The position numbers were made by a program, and so were the translations under genes. A stretch of DNA of 64,000 nucleotides. Source: Tomocerus qinae. Taxonomy: Eukaryota > Arthropoda > Collembola > Entomobryomorpha > Tomoceridae. The stretch spans positions 29,004,201-29,068,200 of the forward strand of contig CM034548.1 in NCBI GenBank assembly GCA_020055645.1, written 5' to 3'. Of the stretch, positions 48,568-60,399 are shown one piece after another. The notes under the pieces are model-generated. The model saw only the letters and a program-made list of their open reading frames with translations. It was not told the DNA's origin and did not search any database. The number at the start of each line of letters is the position of its first letter. Positions within the stretch are counted from its first letter, which is position 1.

Positions 48568-48844
48568 CAGTGTTCCATTTTAGCCGGCTAAAAATGATTT
48601 TGACCAGCCAGCCGGCTAAATTGGCTGAAATGGCTAGTGGCCAAAATGGCCAAAAATCATGGGTTTTCAAATTTCCCGCCAAATCAAGGATGATTTTCTC
48701 AGTTCACATAGCCCCATTTGACTATTTTTGGCCTTTTTAGCCATTTTCGCCATTTTAGCCACTGGCTAAAAAGAATTTCAACCAGCCGGCCGGCCATTTT
48801 AGCCAGCCATTTTAATCAACCAGCCGGCTGGTCAACGAACACTG
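48568..48844. mobile_element. hAT-like MITE rich in GGCTAAAATGGC words
   Basis: The ends CAGTGTTC and GAACACTG are inverted repeats, and the flanking 8-mers AGTGTATC (48560-48567) and TGTATATC (48845-48852) agree at 6 of 8 positions, consistent with a hAT target duplication. Both arms are filled with AGCCGGCT, AGCCATTTT and GGCCAAAATGGCC, so the 277-base element can fold into a branched hairpin. Confidence 0.8.
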
Positions 48845-48854
48845 TGTATATCTA

Positions 48855-49430
48855 GTGTATATTGATATATACTTAATACTTTTTATATAAACCTTATCCT
48901 TGACAGAATCATTTGCATGAACAATAAGAAGCCAACTTCTAGTAAAGACTTATTACCATTAATTAAATATAACAGTATTGGTGGATATATTATTCAATAT
49001 CCCTTTATTTAGTGGTTTTAATTCCTTTCACAACTTTTATAAGACTTATTTTTTCGGCCACCTGGTTCACAAGTTTTCATACAATATTGCTTGCATCTAA
49101 ATCACTCCTTATCATTAAGAGCTGTCCATAAATGACACATCGGTAATAAAATGTAGAATAAAACATTAAAACTGTCAATAAAAATTTATTTAAAAAATTA
49201 AACTACCTACTATTGACTAATTTGTGGAAAATAAATGACATAATTAAATTCGTGACAGAAAGATCATATTAAGTTTTATTTTTAATGCCTGGAGTTTTAA
49301 AGCGAATACGACGACGACATTTCATTCAGAACTAAATGGATGTTTCTAAATTAATACATTTTAACCCATAAGACTGTCACTCTTGCTACCTAAATGACCT
49401 ACCTATACAGATTTACTGGGATATGAAGTA
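48855..49430. other. Gene-free stretch
   Basis: AT-rich sequence between two MITEs. Nothing further was recognised. Confidence 0.45.
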
Positions 49431-49442
49431 TACATGTCAACA

Positions 49443-49627
49443 CAAGCACGTATCCAGGAATTTGACCTAAGGGGGGCCCACCAAAATATATTGATGAAAT
49501 TTAGACATATTCGCGCGAAGCGCGAAAATTTTTTGGATTTTTAACTTTTTTTGACAAAAGAATCGTATTTTTTTGGGAACTCAGGGGGGGCCCGGGCCCC
49601 CCGGCCCCCCCTCTGGATACGTGCTTG
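49443..49627. mobile_element. hAT-like MITE, family 1 copy C
   Basis: CAAGCACGTATCCAG and CTGGATACGTGCTTG are the inverted ends (CTGGATACGTGCTTG read on the plus strand at the right as TCTGGATACGTGCTTG). A perfect 8-base target duplication TGTCAACA flanks it (49435-49442 and 49628-49635). The body matches copy B (20687-20865): TTCGCGCGAAGCGCGAA, a T-rich tract and GGGCCCGGGCCCCCC. It lies about 200 bases upstream of the zinc-finger gene. Confidence 0.92.
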
Positions 49628-49822
49628 TGTCAACATAATTGTTTCTGGTTTTCTGCAAAGAAATAACCGATGCAGAAATGCTTTGGCTATTTCCATTCAA
49701 AACATTTTAAATACTAGAAAAATGATATAATATTGCCCTAAAGACCTAAAAAATACTTTATTCATTACAATGATAAATTGTTGAACTTTTAGATAGACTT
49801 AATTAGAAGAGGAGCAGTCAAG

Positions 49823-52800
49823 ATGGCTACATGTCAGATGGCATGGGATCCGATGGACATCGACCGAAACACATGTTACATTTGTTACGCTAGGTTTGAA
49901 AGGGATTTCAACGATCAGCCCCAGGAATATCGGAAGCGGGTTATGGAAAGTTGTACCGACATTTTATTTTCAGAAATAACAGGTTTAATAATTTATTTGC
50001 TTTTTGAATGCAATTTTGATAAATGAACATTAATGGGTTAAACTGTTATATGTCATCCTTGATGCACGCGATTTTCGATTTCTGGCTTTAATTAATTTTG
50101 CGAAGCAAAAGCAGGGCATGAAAATAATGAAAAAGGTTGCCTTTTGCTAGCAAAAAGTCAAAAAAGCACCTTGAATTTGAGGTTGTTACAAACTTCTTTT
50201 TACATAAGAAAAATAGTTTTGCCATTTTCTATAAGTTAATAACGCATAATAGTTACAAATTTCAATTTATTTTATTTAATTAATTTAACCAAAAATGCAC
50301 CTTTTTGTTAATTTTGCTGGGGCAAAAAAGGCAACCAAAAAGGCAAAAGTGCAAAAAGGAACTTTTTTGCCTTTTTCATGTCCTGATTAAAACGTGCAAT
50401 TTTTAAAGAGAAGAACACCTTACAGTTTTAAGTATATATTTGGTTCTATAGACAATTTTTTCAGTAGGATCCATAATGCCACCATATGTATTTTAATTTT
50501 TTACACGGTTTGTGACATGTTATTAATAGTATGTTTTCCAATTGAATACTAATTTTTTTGTAATATTTTTCTACTAGGGTGTGAATTTGATTGGAATCTA
50601 ATCATCTGTAATGACGATTTGCCATTTTGTCACGGATGTTGGAATTCAATCGAAAAAATTTTTAATCTTAACAAAGAAACCGAACAGACGGACAAGGCAA
50701 TGGAACAAATTATATTGGGCATAGCGATGAAGGTTTTACTCAATAGAAAATATCTGAAGAAGAAGGGATTGGCGACCTCAAAAAAGGATCCGATTTCTCC
50801 TTTTAATGGGGTGAAAGTTGAAGGATATATAGCCAATCAGATCAAATGCAGATTGTGCCACAATGTTTTCAGTGTGGGAGACTATACTAATTTATACACT
50901 ACGGATATGTCCGTCAAAATCACGGAATGCGTCGAGAAACATCTATTCCCAGAACTCTTCGACGAAAACTTTTTCGATTGGAAAATTCCATTTTACAATC
51001 TCGTTCCTTTCTGCGGGGAATGTTCAACGGGTATCAAAAGTATGATAGAGCTGGATGAAAAGCTTTCAGAAATTGAGGATTTTGTTTCAAGCAATGTGGA
51101 TATGTTTACATTGACCGTATTGAAATGCAGAAAAAAGGTGAAGAAATCGGACAGACGGGCATTTCGCCGGAAAAATAAGCATTGCGATGATTCAAGTATA
51201 GCTGACTCCATTGACAGTCAAGATACAGTAGATTTTGATGACGATTGCCAAATCATTGATGAGACCAATCCAGATACGGATATTTATCCTAGTAATTTCG
51301 CAGAACCTAGACTTGACGAACCCCCTGAACAACTTATGGAACAGTCCACAAATTTTGCGACATTAAACTCCATACGCAGTGGATACAATGAAGGTAACGA
51401 TCCATATAATAGATATACTTATTAAAAAATAATAAAATAGTATTATTTATTATTTATGAATTGCAAATAAAATAGTTATTTAATTATTCATGAATTGCAA
51501 ATAAAATAGTTATTTAATTATTTATGAATTGCAAATAAAATAGTTATTTAATTATTTATGAATTGCAAATAAAGTAGTTATTTAATTATTTATGAATTGC
51601 AAATAAAATAGTTATTTAATTATTTAATAAGATAATTATTTAATTAAATAATTATTTGATACCTAATTTAATAAAATAATTATTAAATAATTTAATAAAA
51701 TAATTGTTAAATAATGTAATAAAATAATTATTAAATAATTTAATAAAATAATTATTAAATAATTTATTAAAATAATTATTAAATCATTTAATAAAATAAT
51801 TATTAAATAATTTAATAAAATAATTAATAAATAATTTAATAAAATAATTATTAAATCATTTAATAAAATAATTGCTAAATAATTAAATAAAATAATTACT
51901 AAATAATTTAATAAAATAATTATTATTAAATAATTTAATAAAATAATTATTAAATAACTTAATAAAATAATTATTAAATAACTTAATAAAATAATTATTA
52001 AATAATTTAAGAAAATAATTATTAAATAATTTAATAAAATAATTATTGAATCATTATTAAGTAATTTTATAATATTGAAAATTATTGAATCATTATTATT
52101 GAATAATTATATAATATTGAAAATTATTGAATCATTATTATTGATTAATTATATAGTATTAAAAATTATTAAATCATTTTTTTGAATAATTATTTAATAT
52201 TAAAAATTATTGAATCGTTATTATTGAATAATTATATAATATTGAACAATTATTGACTCATTATTGTTGAATAATTACAGAACATTTATTATCAAATAAT
52301 TTCCGAACAGTTATTATTGAATAAACTTCGAACAATCATTAGTGAATAATTTTTGAACAATAATTATAACCAAAACTAAAAAATACTATAATTTGCATAT
52401 TTAGTTGCGAATGTATTGCATTATTAAATATTTCATAGAAATATTCATAGTGTTGCTTGTAGCTTTGATTCCATTCCTAAAATTGGAATTGAGAAGTAGA
52501 AAACCTTTATTGTAAAATGAATGAAAATTATTTTGATTAAGATCCAATTCAAATCGAAGAAACGGTGCCCCTACTTGGAGGAAATGGGCCCTCTATTCCA
52601 GGATATTCTTTCGCGAACGGAAACCAATCAGAAAGACCGAATTCAGCAGAGACATGCGTTATTCCTGCACAGACCCAAATTTCGACAGATCTGGTTATGA
52701 CAGATCAAGCGAATCTTCGAAAAGAAGGGACTTTAATGACTGTTCCATTGAGCACCATCACGAAAGGAAATGGGACAAATGGTGGCGTTGTGCTGGTTAC

Positions 52801-53950
52801 CACTGCTCAACCACCAAGTGCCGGCGGTTCTGGAACTGAAACTACTGGAGGATTGAGGAAATGTCCGACCTGTACGAGGTTGTTTGTTCATACAGATGCG
52901 TGGAACAGACATAAGAATATATGTCACCCAGGCCAACAAACTGGTCACTTTGACCCAGAAATTTGTAGCGAAATGACTTCCACTGATGAAGATGAATATA
53001 ATATCCATCTCGTATCACAACAGACTATGGCTGCTAGTGAACAATCTGATTGTTTGCTAACACGATCACAATCCCAAACTTCACTTCAGCGTTCACCGCC
53101 AGACATCCCACAAGATAGAGGCAGACGAGCTCAGTCTCAAACTCTGGAAGAGACTTATTCCTCCGAACCGACCCTTCTGGAGTATCAATGCGATTACTGC
53201 CCAAAACGATGCAGGACTAAAGCTGGATTAAATCTTCATACACATATCCATACCAAAACTCCCTACAACCGGGCAGCGCCGCCGACGCCTAGTATTTCAC
53301 CAAGAAAACGAGCTGCATCCCAATCTCTGGATGATTATATACTTGGGGAAATCCCTCAAGAGTATCAATGCGATTACTGCCCGAAACGCTGCAGGTCTAA
53401 ACGAGGGTTGAGTAATCACATGAATTCGCATACAAATATTCCCCATAACCCTGCGCAGCCATCCACTTCATCAAGAAATGACAGGCGATCTCAATCCCAG
53501 ACAAGGGAAGACTTCCCTCAAGGCAACGTCAGCGAAGGCACCTCGGTCTATTCTTGCGACCGCTGCCCAAAACGCTGCAATTCTAAAAATGGCCTCAAGC
53601 TTCACGTACAAAGTCATTCAAAAAAGGCAACTTTAAAATGTTGCCTATGCAGTTCATTCTTTCGATATCCTATTGAATTGAAAGCACACTTAACTAAATC
53701 TCATTCTGAAAATCCTTCCCAATCAAATAAAACCAACTGTTCTCCAGCGTCGAAAGTTTCGAGGAGAGGGGTAACAGATTTTGCATGTCCATTTTGCCCA
53801 TTCCCTGTTTCTAACAGAAGGAAATTAATGGCGCACGTACAGTCACACTATGATATTGCTGTCGAACATAGATGTGAGGTTTGCAAAGTTGTCTTTTCCA
53901 GTAAGAGATCACTTGGACCGCACAACAAATCATTTCACAGTCAAAACTGA
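49823..53950 (+). CDS. C2H2 zinc-finger protein with two N-terminal ZAD-like Cys modules
   Basis: Probably a DNA-binding nuclear regulator; the target is unknown. Three exons: 49823-49982, 50578-51393 and 52542-53950, giving 794 residues with phases 1 and 1. The N-terminal region has two Cys-pair modules: C18-x2-C21 with C71-x2-C74, and C144-x2-C147 with C199-x2-C202, like the zinc-finger-associated ZAD dimerisation domain but not a sure match. A basic patch (KKVKKSDRRAFRRKNK) and an acidic stretch (DSQDTVDFDDDCQ) follow. Exon 3 carries seven C2H2 fingers starting near residues 433, 542, 602, 664, 692, 741 and 770. Fingers 2-4 share CDYCPKRC and sit in a repeated linker-plus-finger module. 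The start ATG has a good context (AAGATGG). Without splicing, exon 2 would end at a stop 51423-51425, giving an N-terminal product alone. No orthologue name is assigned. Confidence 0.85.
50112..50385. mobile_element. hAT-like MITE, family 2 copy B, in zinc-finger gene intron 1
   Basis: The ends CAGGGCATGAAAA and TTTTTCATGTCCTG are inverted repeats. The flanking 8-mers AGCAAAAG and ATTAAAAC agree only partly, so the target duplication is decayed. The inner arms (AAAAGGTTGCCTTTTGC with GGCAAAAAAGGCAACC) are inverted as well. The ends match the element at 24154-24302; the body is longer. Confidence 0.75.
51432..52345. repeat. AT-rich minisatellite filling zinc-finger gene intron 2
   Basis: Three successive tandem arrays occupy most of the 1148-base intron. 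About 51458-51628 has five copies of a 34-base unit (GAATTGCAAATAAAATAGTT...). About 51669-52045 has some sixteen copies of a 23-24-base unit (AATAAAATAATTATTAAATA...). About 52045-52345 has copies of a roughly 40-base unit (TTATTGAATCATTATTATTG...), decaying to the right. Confidence 0.9.
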
Positions 53951-54686
53951 TAAAAAGAAGACACTAAGCCAATTTTTGGTGATGGTGTTACAGATGAATA
54001 TTTGCATTGATCTCTAAAATCGAAGTTAGTAGAAAATTGCATTTATTCACAACGTGAAACTAATCGTAAAGCATGAAAATAACTATATAGTTTCATTGAA
54101 TAACGTATAAATTTGGCAACTTTTTGTTTTCATTTCAATGCAATTTTCTCATTGCCAATAAGCTTGATTCCAATAACTGATTACACTATTACCCCAGCTT
54201 CCAATTATATGTAGATATTTCTAGTCCCTGCCTAAAACGATACAAGTATGATTAAGTATAACCTCTGGTAGAGTATTCCTATGAGACGAGCATTATGTAC
54301 AACTTTATTATTATATTTTTGTACTTTGTTTATTAAAAATGTGACCATTATACTCCTAGTATATGTTCACACGAATTGGTCAACGATTGCTTATTTATAT
54401 TTCTAGATGTATGACATTTTATGAGCTAATCTTTCTCTACAATGCTGCATGGCCCAATAACAAAAACCAAGCTTCAATTACCCCCAGCTAATTCAAAGCT
54501 TAGTGTTTTAGTTATACTACAAACTAGGATATTCTTTAAAAACGTATCCAAAGCTATTGCACAGCTAACTAATTATGATTTGTTTATAAATGTAAATACT
54601 AAACTTGTAATAAATATGTTCGATGTAGATAAATATAAAAATGAGTTTTATTATATTAGTACATTGCGTAAGAGGTTATTTGATAT
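53951..54686. other. Spacer between convergent genes
   Basis: Holds the 3' UTRs of the zinc-finger gene (+) and BUD23 (-). A minus-strand AATAAA is at 54334-54329 and another at 54309-54304, while a plus-strand AATAAA is at 54609-54614, so the two transcripts could overlap in this spacer. Confidence 0.4.
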
Positions 54687-56115
54687 TCAAAATCTAGAAG
54701 AACGTTTTCTACCAGTGTACTTCGAATCTGGCCGTGTTTCTTTTCCTTGTCGACGTCTTCTTTCTTTCTTACTCTGAATCCAGTCCTTAACACTTTTTAC
54801 CCCAGATCGATTGCCTTTTCCAGCGTTTCCCTTACTGTTTGATGTTCGCTCGGCATAACTAACAGTGTTTCTCGTCTGACTGGTGAGTGACTGAGGCAAA
54901 ATGGGATTGCCATTTCCTCCAACCATTAGCACCAAGTAGTACTTCTTAGCTTTACTTGATTCAGGAAAATCTATCACAAGACCTCCATTAAAGCCTGCCC
55001 GTTTGGCTTGTGATGTGATTAAATCTGTCTGATTCTGATCGGAGGGGTAAAATTGAAACACTGCTCGGCTTCCAGTGTTCTGCAATATAAAATGAAATGT
55101 GGAAACTAGCATGGAAATTCATTTCTATACAATAATAAATTAATATTTGGTACATATTTTTAATTGCTTACCAAAGTTGCGTACAAACTCGTGAAAAAAG
55201 TGTACAATCTTTTGGCAGGTTTGTGATTGGTTTTGTCAGCATTGCACAGCCATTGAAGAGCACTAATACTAATTGCGCCATCAAATGAACCGGCACGAAA
55301 TGGAATTCCTTGTCCCATGTCTCCCAATATCAAATCTCCTTCGACTTCACGGTCTCGAGCAACATCTACAGTTATGCACAAATTATTAAATTTCGGAATA
55401 TTCCTTAATATTCTATATTATATGTTAATTTATTAATGTTAAGTTTTTAAAAGTTATGAAGATATTAACTTACTCAACATAGCTGCTGATATATCTAATC
55501 CTACCCACACATGGCCTTGTTCATCTAGCGCAGTTCCACTTAATCCAGAACCGCAACCTATATCTAAAATAAGTTTAGGCTCATCCTCAGGTAGTTCTAG
55601 CAGTTCTATTGCTCTTTCTGCCATTTCCCCTTGAATTTCCATCATTCGAGAGCTGAAAAAGAAAACAATGATTGATTTAAAATTCACATACAAAATAAAT
55701 TGTACTTTATATAAACCTAAATGCAAATACAATACCATTCATTCAATAAATAAATAAACTTACTTTTGAGAGTACTTTTTGGCCTCATCTTCATTGTAAA
55801 ACTGAAAAATATATGAAATATGAAAATATTTATTTATTATTCCTTTTTTCATCCTTATTGCATTGTAAATTTTAACCTTAAATCCCCTTTAATTGTAAAC
55901 TACCAAACCTTAATTAAAAAGCGCTGAGTCAGATGAGCTAATTACCAATAAAAAATTAGTATTTACAGATAAGAGCTAATAAGTTTAGTGTGATGTGTTT
56001 AACAACATATTTTTACACGGAAAATAAAAGATTGAGTAATAATGACTTGATGACATGATAAACAACTTACGAACTCCGGCGGAGCGCTTAATTCAGGACG
56101 CTTCCCAAAAGACAT
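54687..56115 (-). CDS. BUD23: 18S rRNA (guanine-N7)-methyltransferase BUD23 (WBSCR22)
   Basis: The SAM-dependent methyltransferase that modifies one guanine of 18S rRNA and helps small-subunit maturation in the nucleus, with TRMT112 as its partner. Five minus-strand exons: 56115-56071, 55801-55764, 55652-55474, 55365-55172 and 55079-54687, giving 282 residues (human 281). The start [25 protein letters not shown] is family-like. SAM motif I is [11 protein letters not shown] (residues 57-67), followed by [51 protein letters not shown] and KAGF-type [10 protein letters not shown]. The C-terminus is the basic tail [23 protein letters not shown] of the family. Exon phases close exactly at TGA. Nothing in the catalytic core looks broken. 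Confidence 0.96.
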
Positions 56116-56860
56116 GGCTGAAGAATAAATATCCACTTGTTTGTGTGTAATAGTTAAGTTAATTCTGTTTTAGGAAATTATTGCCTTAGTGTTATCAATA
56201 GGATGATAGCCTTCGTAAAGTTAACCCGAAAATCTCCATTCGGAAATCGGAATGTGCTTCAAATTCAAAACTACCACGTATTATTAGTTCTGGCCAATCT
56301 ACAGCATACGTAGAACTCCCTCATTCTTTTCTAACCTTGACAAAGTTTAGGCTTAGGCTGTCAATATTCAGTATACCCCATCAAACCGTTACTTGATTGG
56401 CACTGCTTACTAGTTACTGTGTTAGTGTGTTACTATACGACTAGTCCACTATTCACATAAATGTATGCATCCAGAAAAAACCTAGTAGGGGTTCACCTGA
56501 GTTCAGAGTTCAGCTTTATTCAAGTGACAAGATAGGCCCTTCAATTACACGAATCGAAATAGGTGATAGTTAGTAAAAACAATCACCGCTCTTCACCAAC
56601 AGTCACAATACAAATAAACATTAATAACTAGTAATTAATAATAACAACACATAATTACATCAGTAAAAAATAAACATATTATCCCGCTTCGATTCCAATA
56701 TCGTTTTAAATTAACCTAACTATATAACCGTGAAACATTTTTTACATTTTTGCTTCCTTTTTTCGAATTCGGGTTGGCATGAGTCCCTCAAATGGTTAGC
56801 GGATCTGTCAAGCGTACACAAATGACAATAGTCAAGCCGGAGTGTAAAAAGGCCAAAACC
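56116..56860. other. Gene-free stretch upstream of BUD23
   Basis: The BUD23 promoter should lie here on the minus strand; no clear core element was recognised. Confidence 0.4.
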
Positions 56861-56865
56861 AAGCA

Positions 56866-57035
56866 ATATTGGCGACAGCTAGCGTTTCGGCCCTGGACTT
56901 TTTGTATGATGTGTAAAGTTAGTTAATATTTAAACTATAAGCTGATCTACTTTGCCTCTGTTAACTCGCGCAGTGTTTAAATTTCCTTTGTCTTCGCTCC
57001 TAGTCCAGGGCCGAAACGCTAGCTGTCGCCAATAT
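56866..57035. mobile_element. MITE with 34-base perfect inverted repeats
   Basis: ATATTGGCGACAGCTAGCGT... at 56866-56899 is repeated exactly in reverse complement at 57002-57035, around a 102-base AT-rich centre. Both ends read TATTGG/CCAATA, compatible with a TA target site as in Tc1/mariner elements, but this is not certain. The element is GC-richer than its surroundings, and the identical arms suggest recent activity. Confidence 0.85.
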
Positions 57036-58230
57036 AAAAAGACACTACGCACATGGGACCTCAAGCTCGTTCACGTCCTCCAGAAAAGGAGATTTTATCA
57101 TAATATGAATATCAAAACAATCTGCGATTTGTGCTCTTTATATCTGTTATTTATTAGATCATAATGACTCATTACATGTAGGTTGGAAATCGTAGGTAAA
57201 TTAATAGGGCCAGTGAATTATGCATACGGATTAATAGGGCTTTGCATAAGGGTCTTGTAAGCAACAAATCATGTAATCGTGGTAAGGGGTGCTTCTGAGT
57301 TAAATGCTTCTGTTTCTATTATTTGTATGGTCAAACCTAAAAATTCCATCCTACAAGCCTTGGCTTATTTAGCCAACAGACTGGACTAAAATTCCTCGAC
57401 TAAGGCCTCCTCGTCAAAAATTTCAGTTTCAGCCAATAGTACGCTATACTCCAAAGAGGCTCAAAAGTCAGAGTGTGATGTAGCCGACTATTTCCAATGT
57501 CACTATTTTCAGATTATGAAACATCCTTGTCACCCGGCATAGTAACAAGTACTCAAATAGGTTTAAGTACGACAATGTATGATTGCACATTTTGAAACCT
57601 ACAGCAAGCCGTAACAGTAGCTCGCCTGATTAAAGGGAACCGTGTGTACATTTTTGGTAGAATAATAGTAAGAATTAGATTTGTTTTGATTACTAAAATT
57701 AACAGTAATTCAAATTCGATCAATATTGACCATAATGGGAAAGAAAATAATAATTGAAAATCGATCAACATTGAATATCAAAGTCAGTAGAAAATTAAAA
57801 CATCTCAATATTTTATTAACTATCAAAATCTAGAAACAAAATTTATTAAAACTGATTATAGTAGTAGTAGTAAAGTATTTATTGATCGTTTCTTACACAC
57901 ACAATCAAACATTTCAATACATCGAATTAAGTATGTCAATTAATTATTAATAGTTAACCTAGAAAATACTACCCATCTGGTCTACTTCACACCCCCCCCC
58001 CCACATAAGTTCCACACAGTATTAGTACAATGTTTGGGTTTAAAACTGATTATAAAAGTACAAAAGTCATAATAGAATAACCTTGACTATACAAATCTAC
58101 ATAAAGTCAAAATAGATTAATGTTGACTATCAAAATAATTAGAAAATCGAAATAGGTCAATATTGACTTTTAAGATAGCAGTTATTTTTTTTGATTTATT
58201 TGATTTATTACTAAATTTCAATTTTGGTAT

Positions 58231-58556
58231 AGTCCCCTCAAACTAACTTTTTTTGTATGGATGCTATACCTTCCATAATATATAACTAAAATATCGCGGG
58301 GTTAGATTTGTCGCCAATACGGTGTGTTAAAATTGATTTTAACCTGTGAAAGCTATGTCACACCCTACTGTCCCGTTCGAAAGTCATTTTGGATATGATC
58401 TCTAGGCTGTTTCCATAGGGCTGTAAAAAACAGATCAAATTGGCCAATCTCCATTTAAGTTCTAACCCGGTGTTATTTTAGTTACCATGGAAGAGATAGC
58501 ATATTATACCATCCATACCTTTATGCACAAAAAAGTTAGGTAGTTTGATGGGACAA
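58231..58556. mobile_element. Small inverted-repeat element inside the larger one
   Basis: The left end GTCCCCTCAAACTAACTTTT and the right end, in reverse complement, TTGTCCCATCAAACTACC then TAACTTTTTTG are imperfect inverted repeats. TA dinucleotides sit at both borders (58229-58230 and 58557-58558), as for a Tc1/mariner-type MITE. It is non-coding. Confidence 0.65.
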
Positions 58557-59329
58557 TAGAAGCGCCATGAAATATTTCATTCTATTAATGTTACAATGTA
58601 CCTATAATATAAGAATTGCGCAATTGGACTTTTTAAAGCCCATTTTTCAATTTGGCTATCAAAATGGAGACAAAGTAAACGCGCGGTATCTTAGCAACCG
58701 AGCAACCTATTGATCGATTTGAACCAAAATGAATAGGGCTAGTCGTATTTTACTAACAATGAACCGAAAATAGATTAAAAGTTAAAGCGTCTATGTACAA
58801 TAATGGGTTAATATTGTCTACCAAAAGAAATCGTCATGCTTTGTTAAAAGCACATTTAAATTTTCAATTTAATCTTTAGTACCCCCGTTTTTCGGCAACT
58901 GGAAGCAGTTTTAACAAATAAAACTCAAACCCTCAAATGTTTCTATTACCATTTTTGATTTCCACTAACCGGATCAGTTTTAAGTTGAAACGTTTATTGC
59001 GACTATAAAAATATTTATTAAAAGCAAGCAGAATAAAATGGACAATTTGAACGTAGAATATCTTAACCAATAATTTGCCAATTAATACTCTTTACTACAT
59101 GTTATTTATGAGCAGAAACTCATGTTTGAAAACATTTATTTTAGTCTGTGTTTAACAAACATTACCAATATTTCAACACGTTTTCAATAAAAGCAGCATT
59201 ATTCAAATCAACAGTAACGGCAAAGATTAAATAACATATTTTTGGGTTGTTATTTGCGAACCATTGGACATATTTTCAACAATCAATACGGATAGTCACA
59301 AGCCCATAGACGACGTTTTTGCCAAGTTT

Positions 59330-59450
59330 GGTCAAATTCTGTCAATTCCTTCGGGAGTTGACGGACTTGGGACGGACTTGGGGTAGTGTCATGGTCTTGG
59401 GACGGACAGACTGTGCGATTCTATATAGCTCGTCAGGCGAGCTAAAAATC
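59330..59450. repeat. GGACGGACTTGGG repeat and palindrome TAGCTCGTCAGGCGAGCTA
   Basis: A short direct repeat of GACGGACTTGGG-type words is followed by ACGGACAGAC and then by a hairpin (TAGCTCG, TCAGG-centre, CGAGCTA). It looks like the tail of an interspersed repeat, but its ends were not found. Confidence 0.4.
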
Positions 59451-59881
59451 GCGCCATGAAATATACAGGGCATACCAGGACCCGATTTCGTGGGGCCTAA
59501 CCTAACATAATTAAAACAATAACATTGATAGGTATTTGTACAACCACTGTCTTACTTCAACCCTCACATTTTAGCTTAAACTTAAAAAAATAAACCGAAA
59601 ATTCGGGTATTATTCACTAAATGTTTACATCATATTAAAACTACAAATCCTTGTAAAAGTAACGTAGTTTGACGCCCGGGTGACAACGATGTTTCATAAT
59701 CTGAAAACTAGTGACATTCTATGCAATTGCCGTAATGTAATGGCAATGGTCGGCTATGTCTTATTCTGACTCTTGGGCCCCGATGGAGTATAGGATGCTA
59801 TTATATCTAAATGGTATAATAATATGGTTTCAGGGCCGGTAGTTTGGGTATTGTATGGGCAGAAAAGTAAGCAAGAGTAGT

Positions 59882-60367
59882 TCAGAGACAAAAAAAGGAG
59901 TTTAGATTCAGATAGTTGAGCAGAGAGGAGAGATAGGACATTGCGTGCTGTGGTGGTGGAGTTGGAGTGTGGGCTGCAGATGAATAGCGTGGAATGAAGA
60001 TCCCACGTTCCACCTGTTTCAAATTTCTTGCGTCTTTTCTGGCCTGGATGATGTACTTTTCTCCAAGCTTCCAGAATCTCAAATCAATAGCCATAGAATG
60101 CTCCCTTATGATGCGAGCAAAGATATTACGCTGCTCGCATTTGAGTTGAGGGCCAGAGATAGGATAGGGGGATTGCTTCAATCTTTGTTGCATATTGTGC
60201 ATCCTCCGCCGCCGGATAAGGATAAAAATAATACGACGATTCTCGTTTCTCATAATAAATATAAATAACTGTAATATATTACATACAGCATAGATATGCC
60301 ACCGCATGCACATCACATTCTTATTATGCTGTTTTGTGTTGCTTGTATCATTACATATCATTGTCAT
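59882..60367 (-). CDS. Unsupported 161-codon reading frame
   Basis: The longest unexplained frame in the right part of the window. The translation is rich in Met, Arg and Ile and has a basic run (FILIRRRRMHN) and a Pro-rich patch (HTPTPPPQ). I recognise no domain, and no splice partners or promoter are evident. It is more likely chance or the remnant of an element than a gene. Confidence 0.15.
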   Translation of the reverse strand: MTMICNDTSNTKQHNKNVMCMRWHIYAVCNILQLFIFIMRNENRRIIFILIRRRRMHNMQQRLKQSPYPISGPQLKCEQRNIFARIIREHSMAIDLRFWKLGEKYIIQARKDARNLKQVERGIFIPRYSSAAHTPTPPPQHAMSYLSSLLNYLNLNSFFCL

Positions 60368-60399
60368 CTTTTACCGAATTTACGTGATGTAGATAAACA

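Larger units (their letters stand above)
57437..59800. mobile_element. Possible 2.4 kb non-autonomous element with about 110-base inverted ends
   Basis: The block at 57437-57546 (ACTCCAAAGAGGCTC, GTAGCCGACTATTTCC, TTTTCAGATTATGAAACATC, CACCCGGC) recurs in reverse complement at about 59671-59800 (GCCCGGGTGACAACGATG, TTTCATAATCTGAAAAC, GTCGGCTATGTC, GATGGAGTATAGG). The interior has no supported gene and contains a second, smaller inverted-repeat element. The ends may be two opposite copies of one repeat instead of true termini. Confidence 0.6.

Noticed and set aside
54442-54777. 111-codon plus-strand frame
   Set aside because: Its right part is antisense to the BUD23 last exon and the rest is UTR-like sequence.
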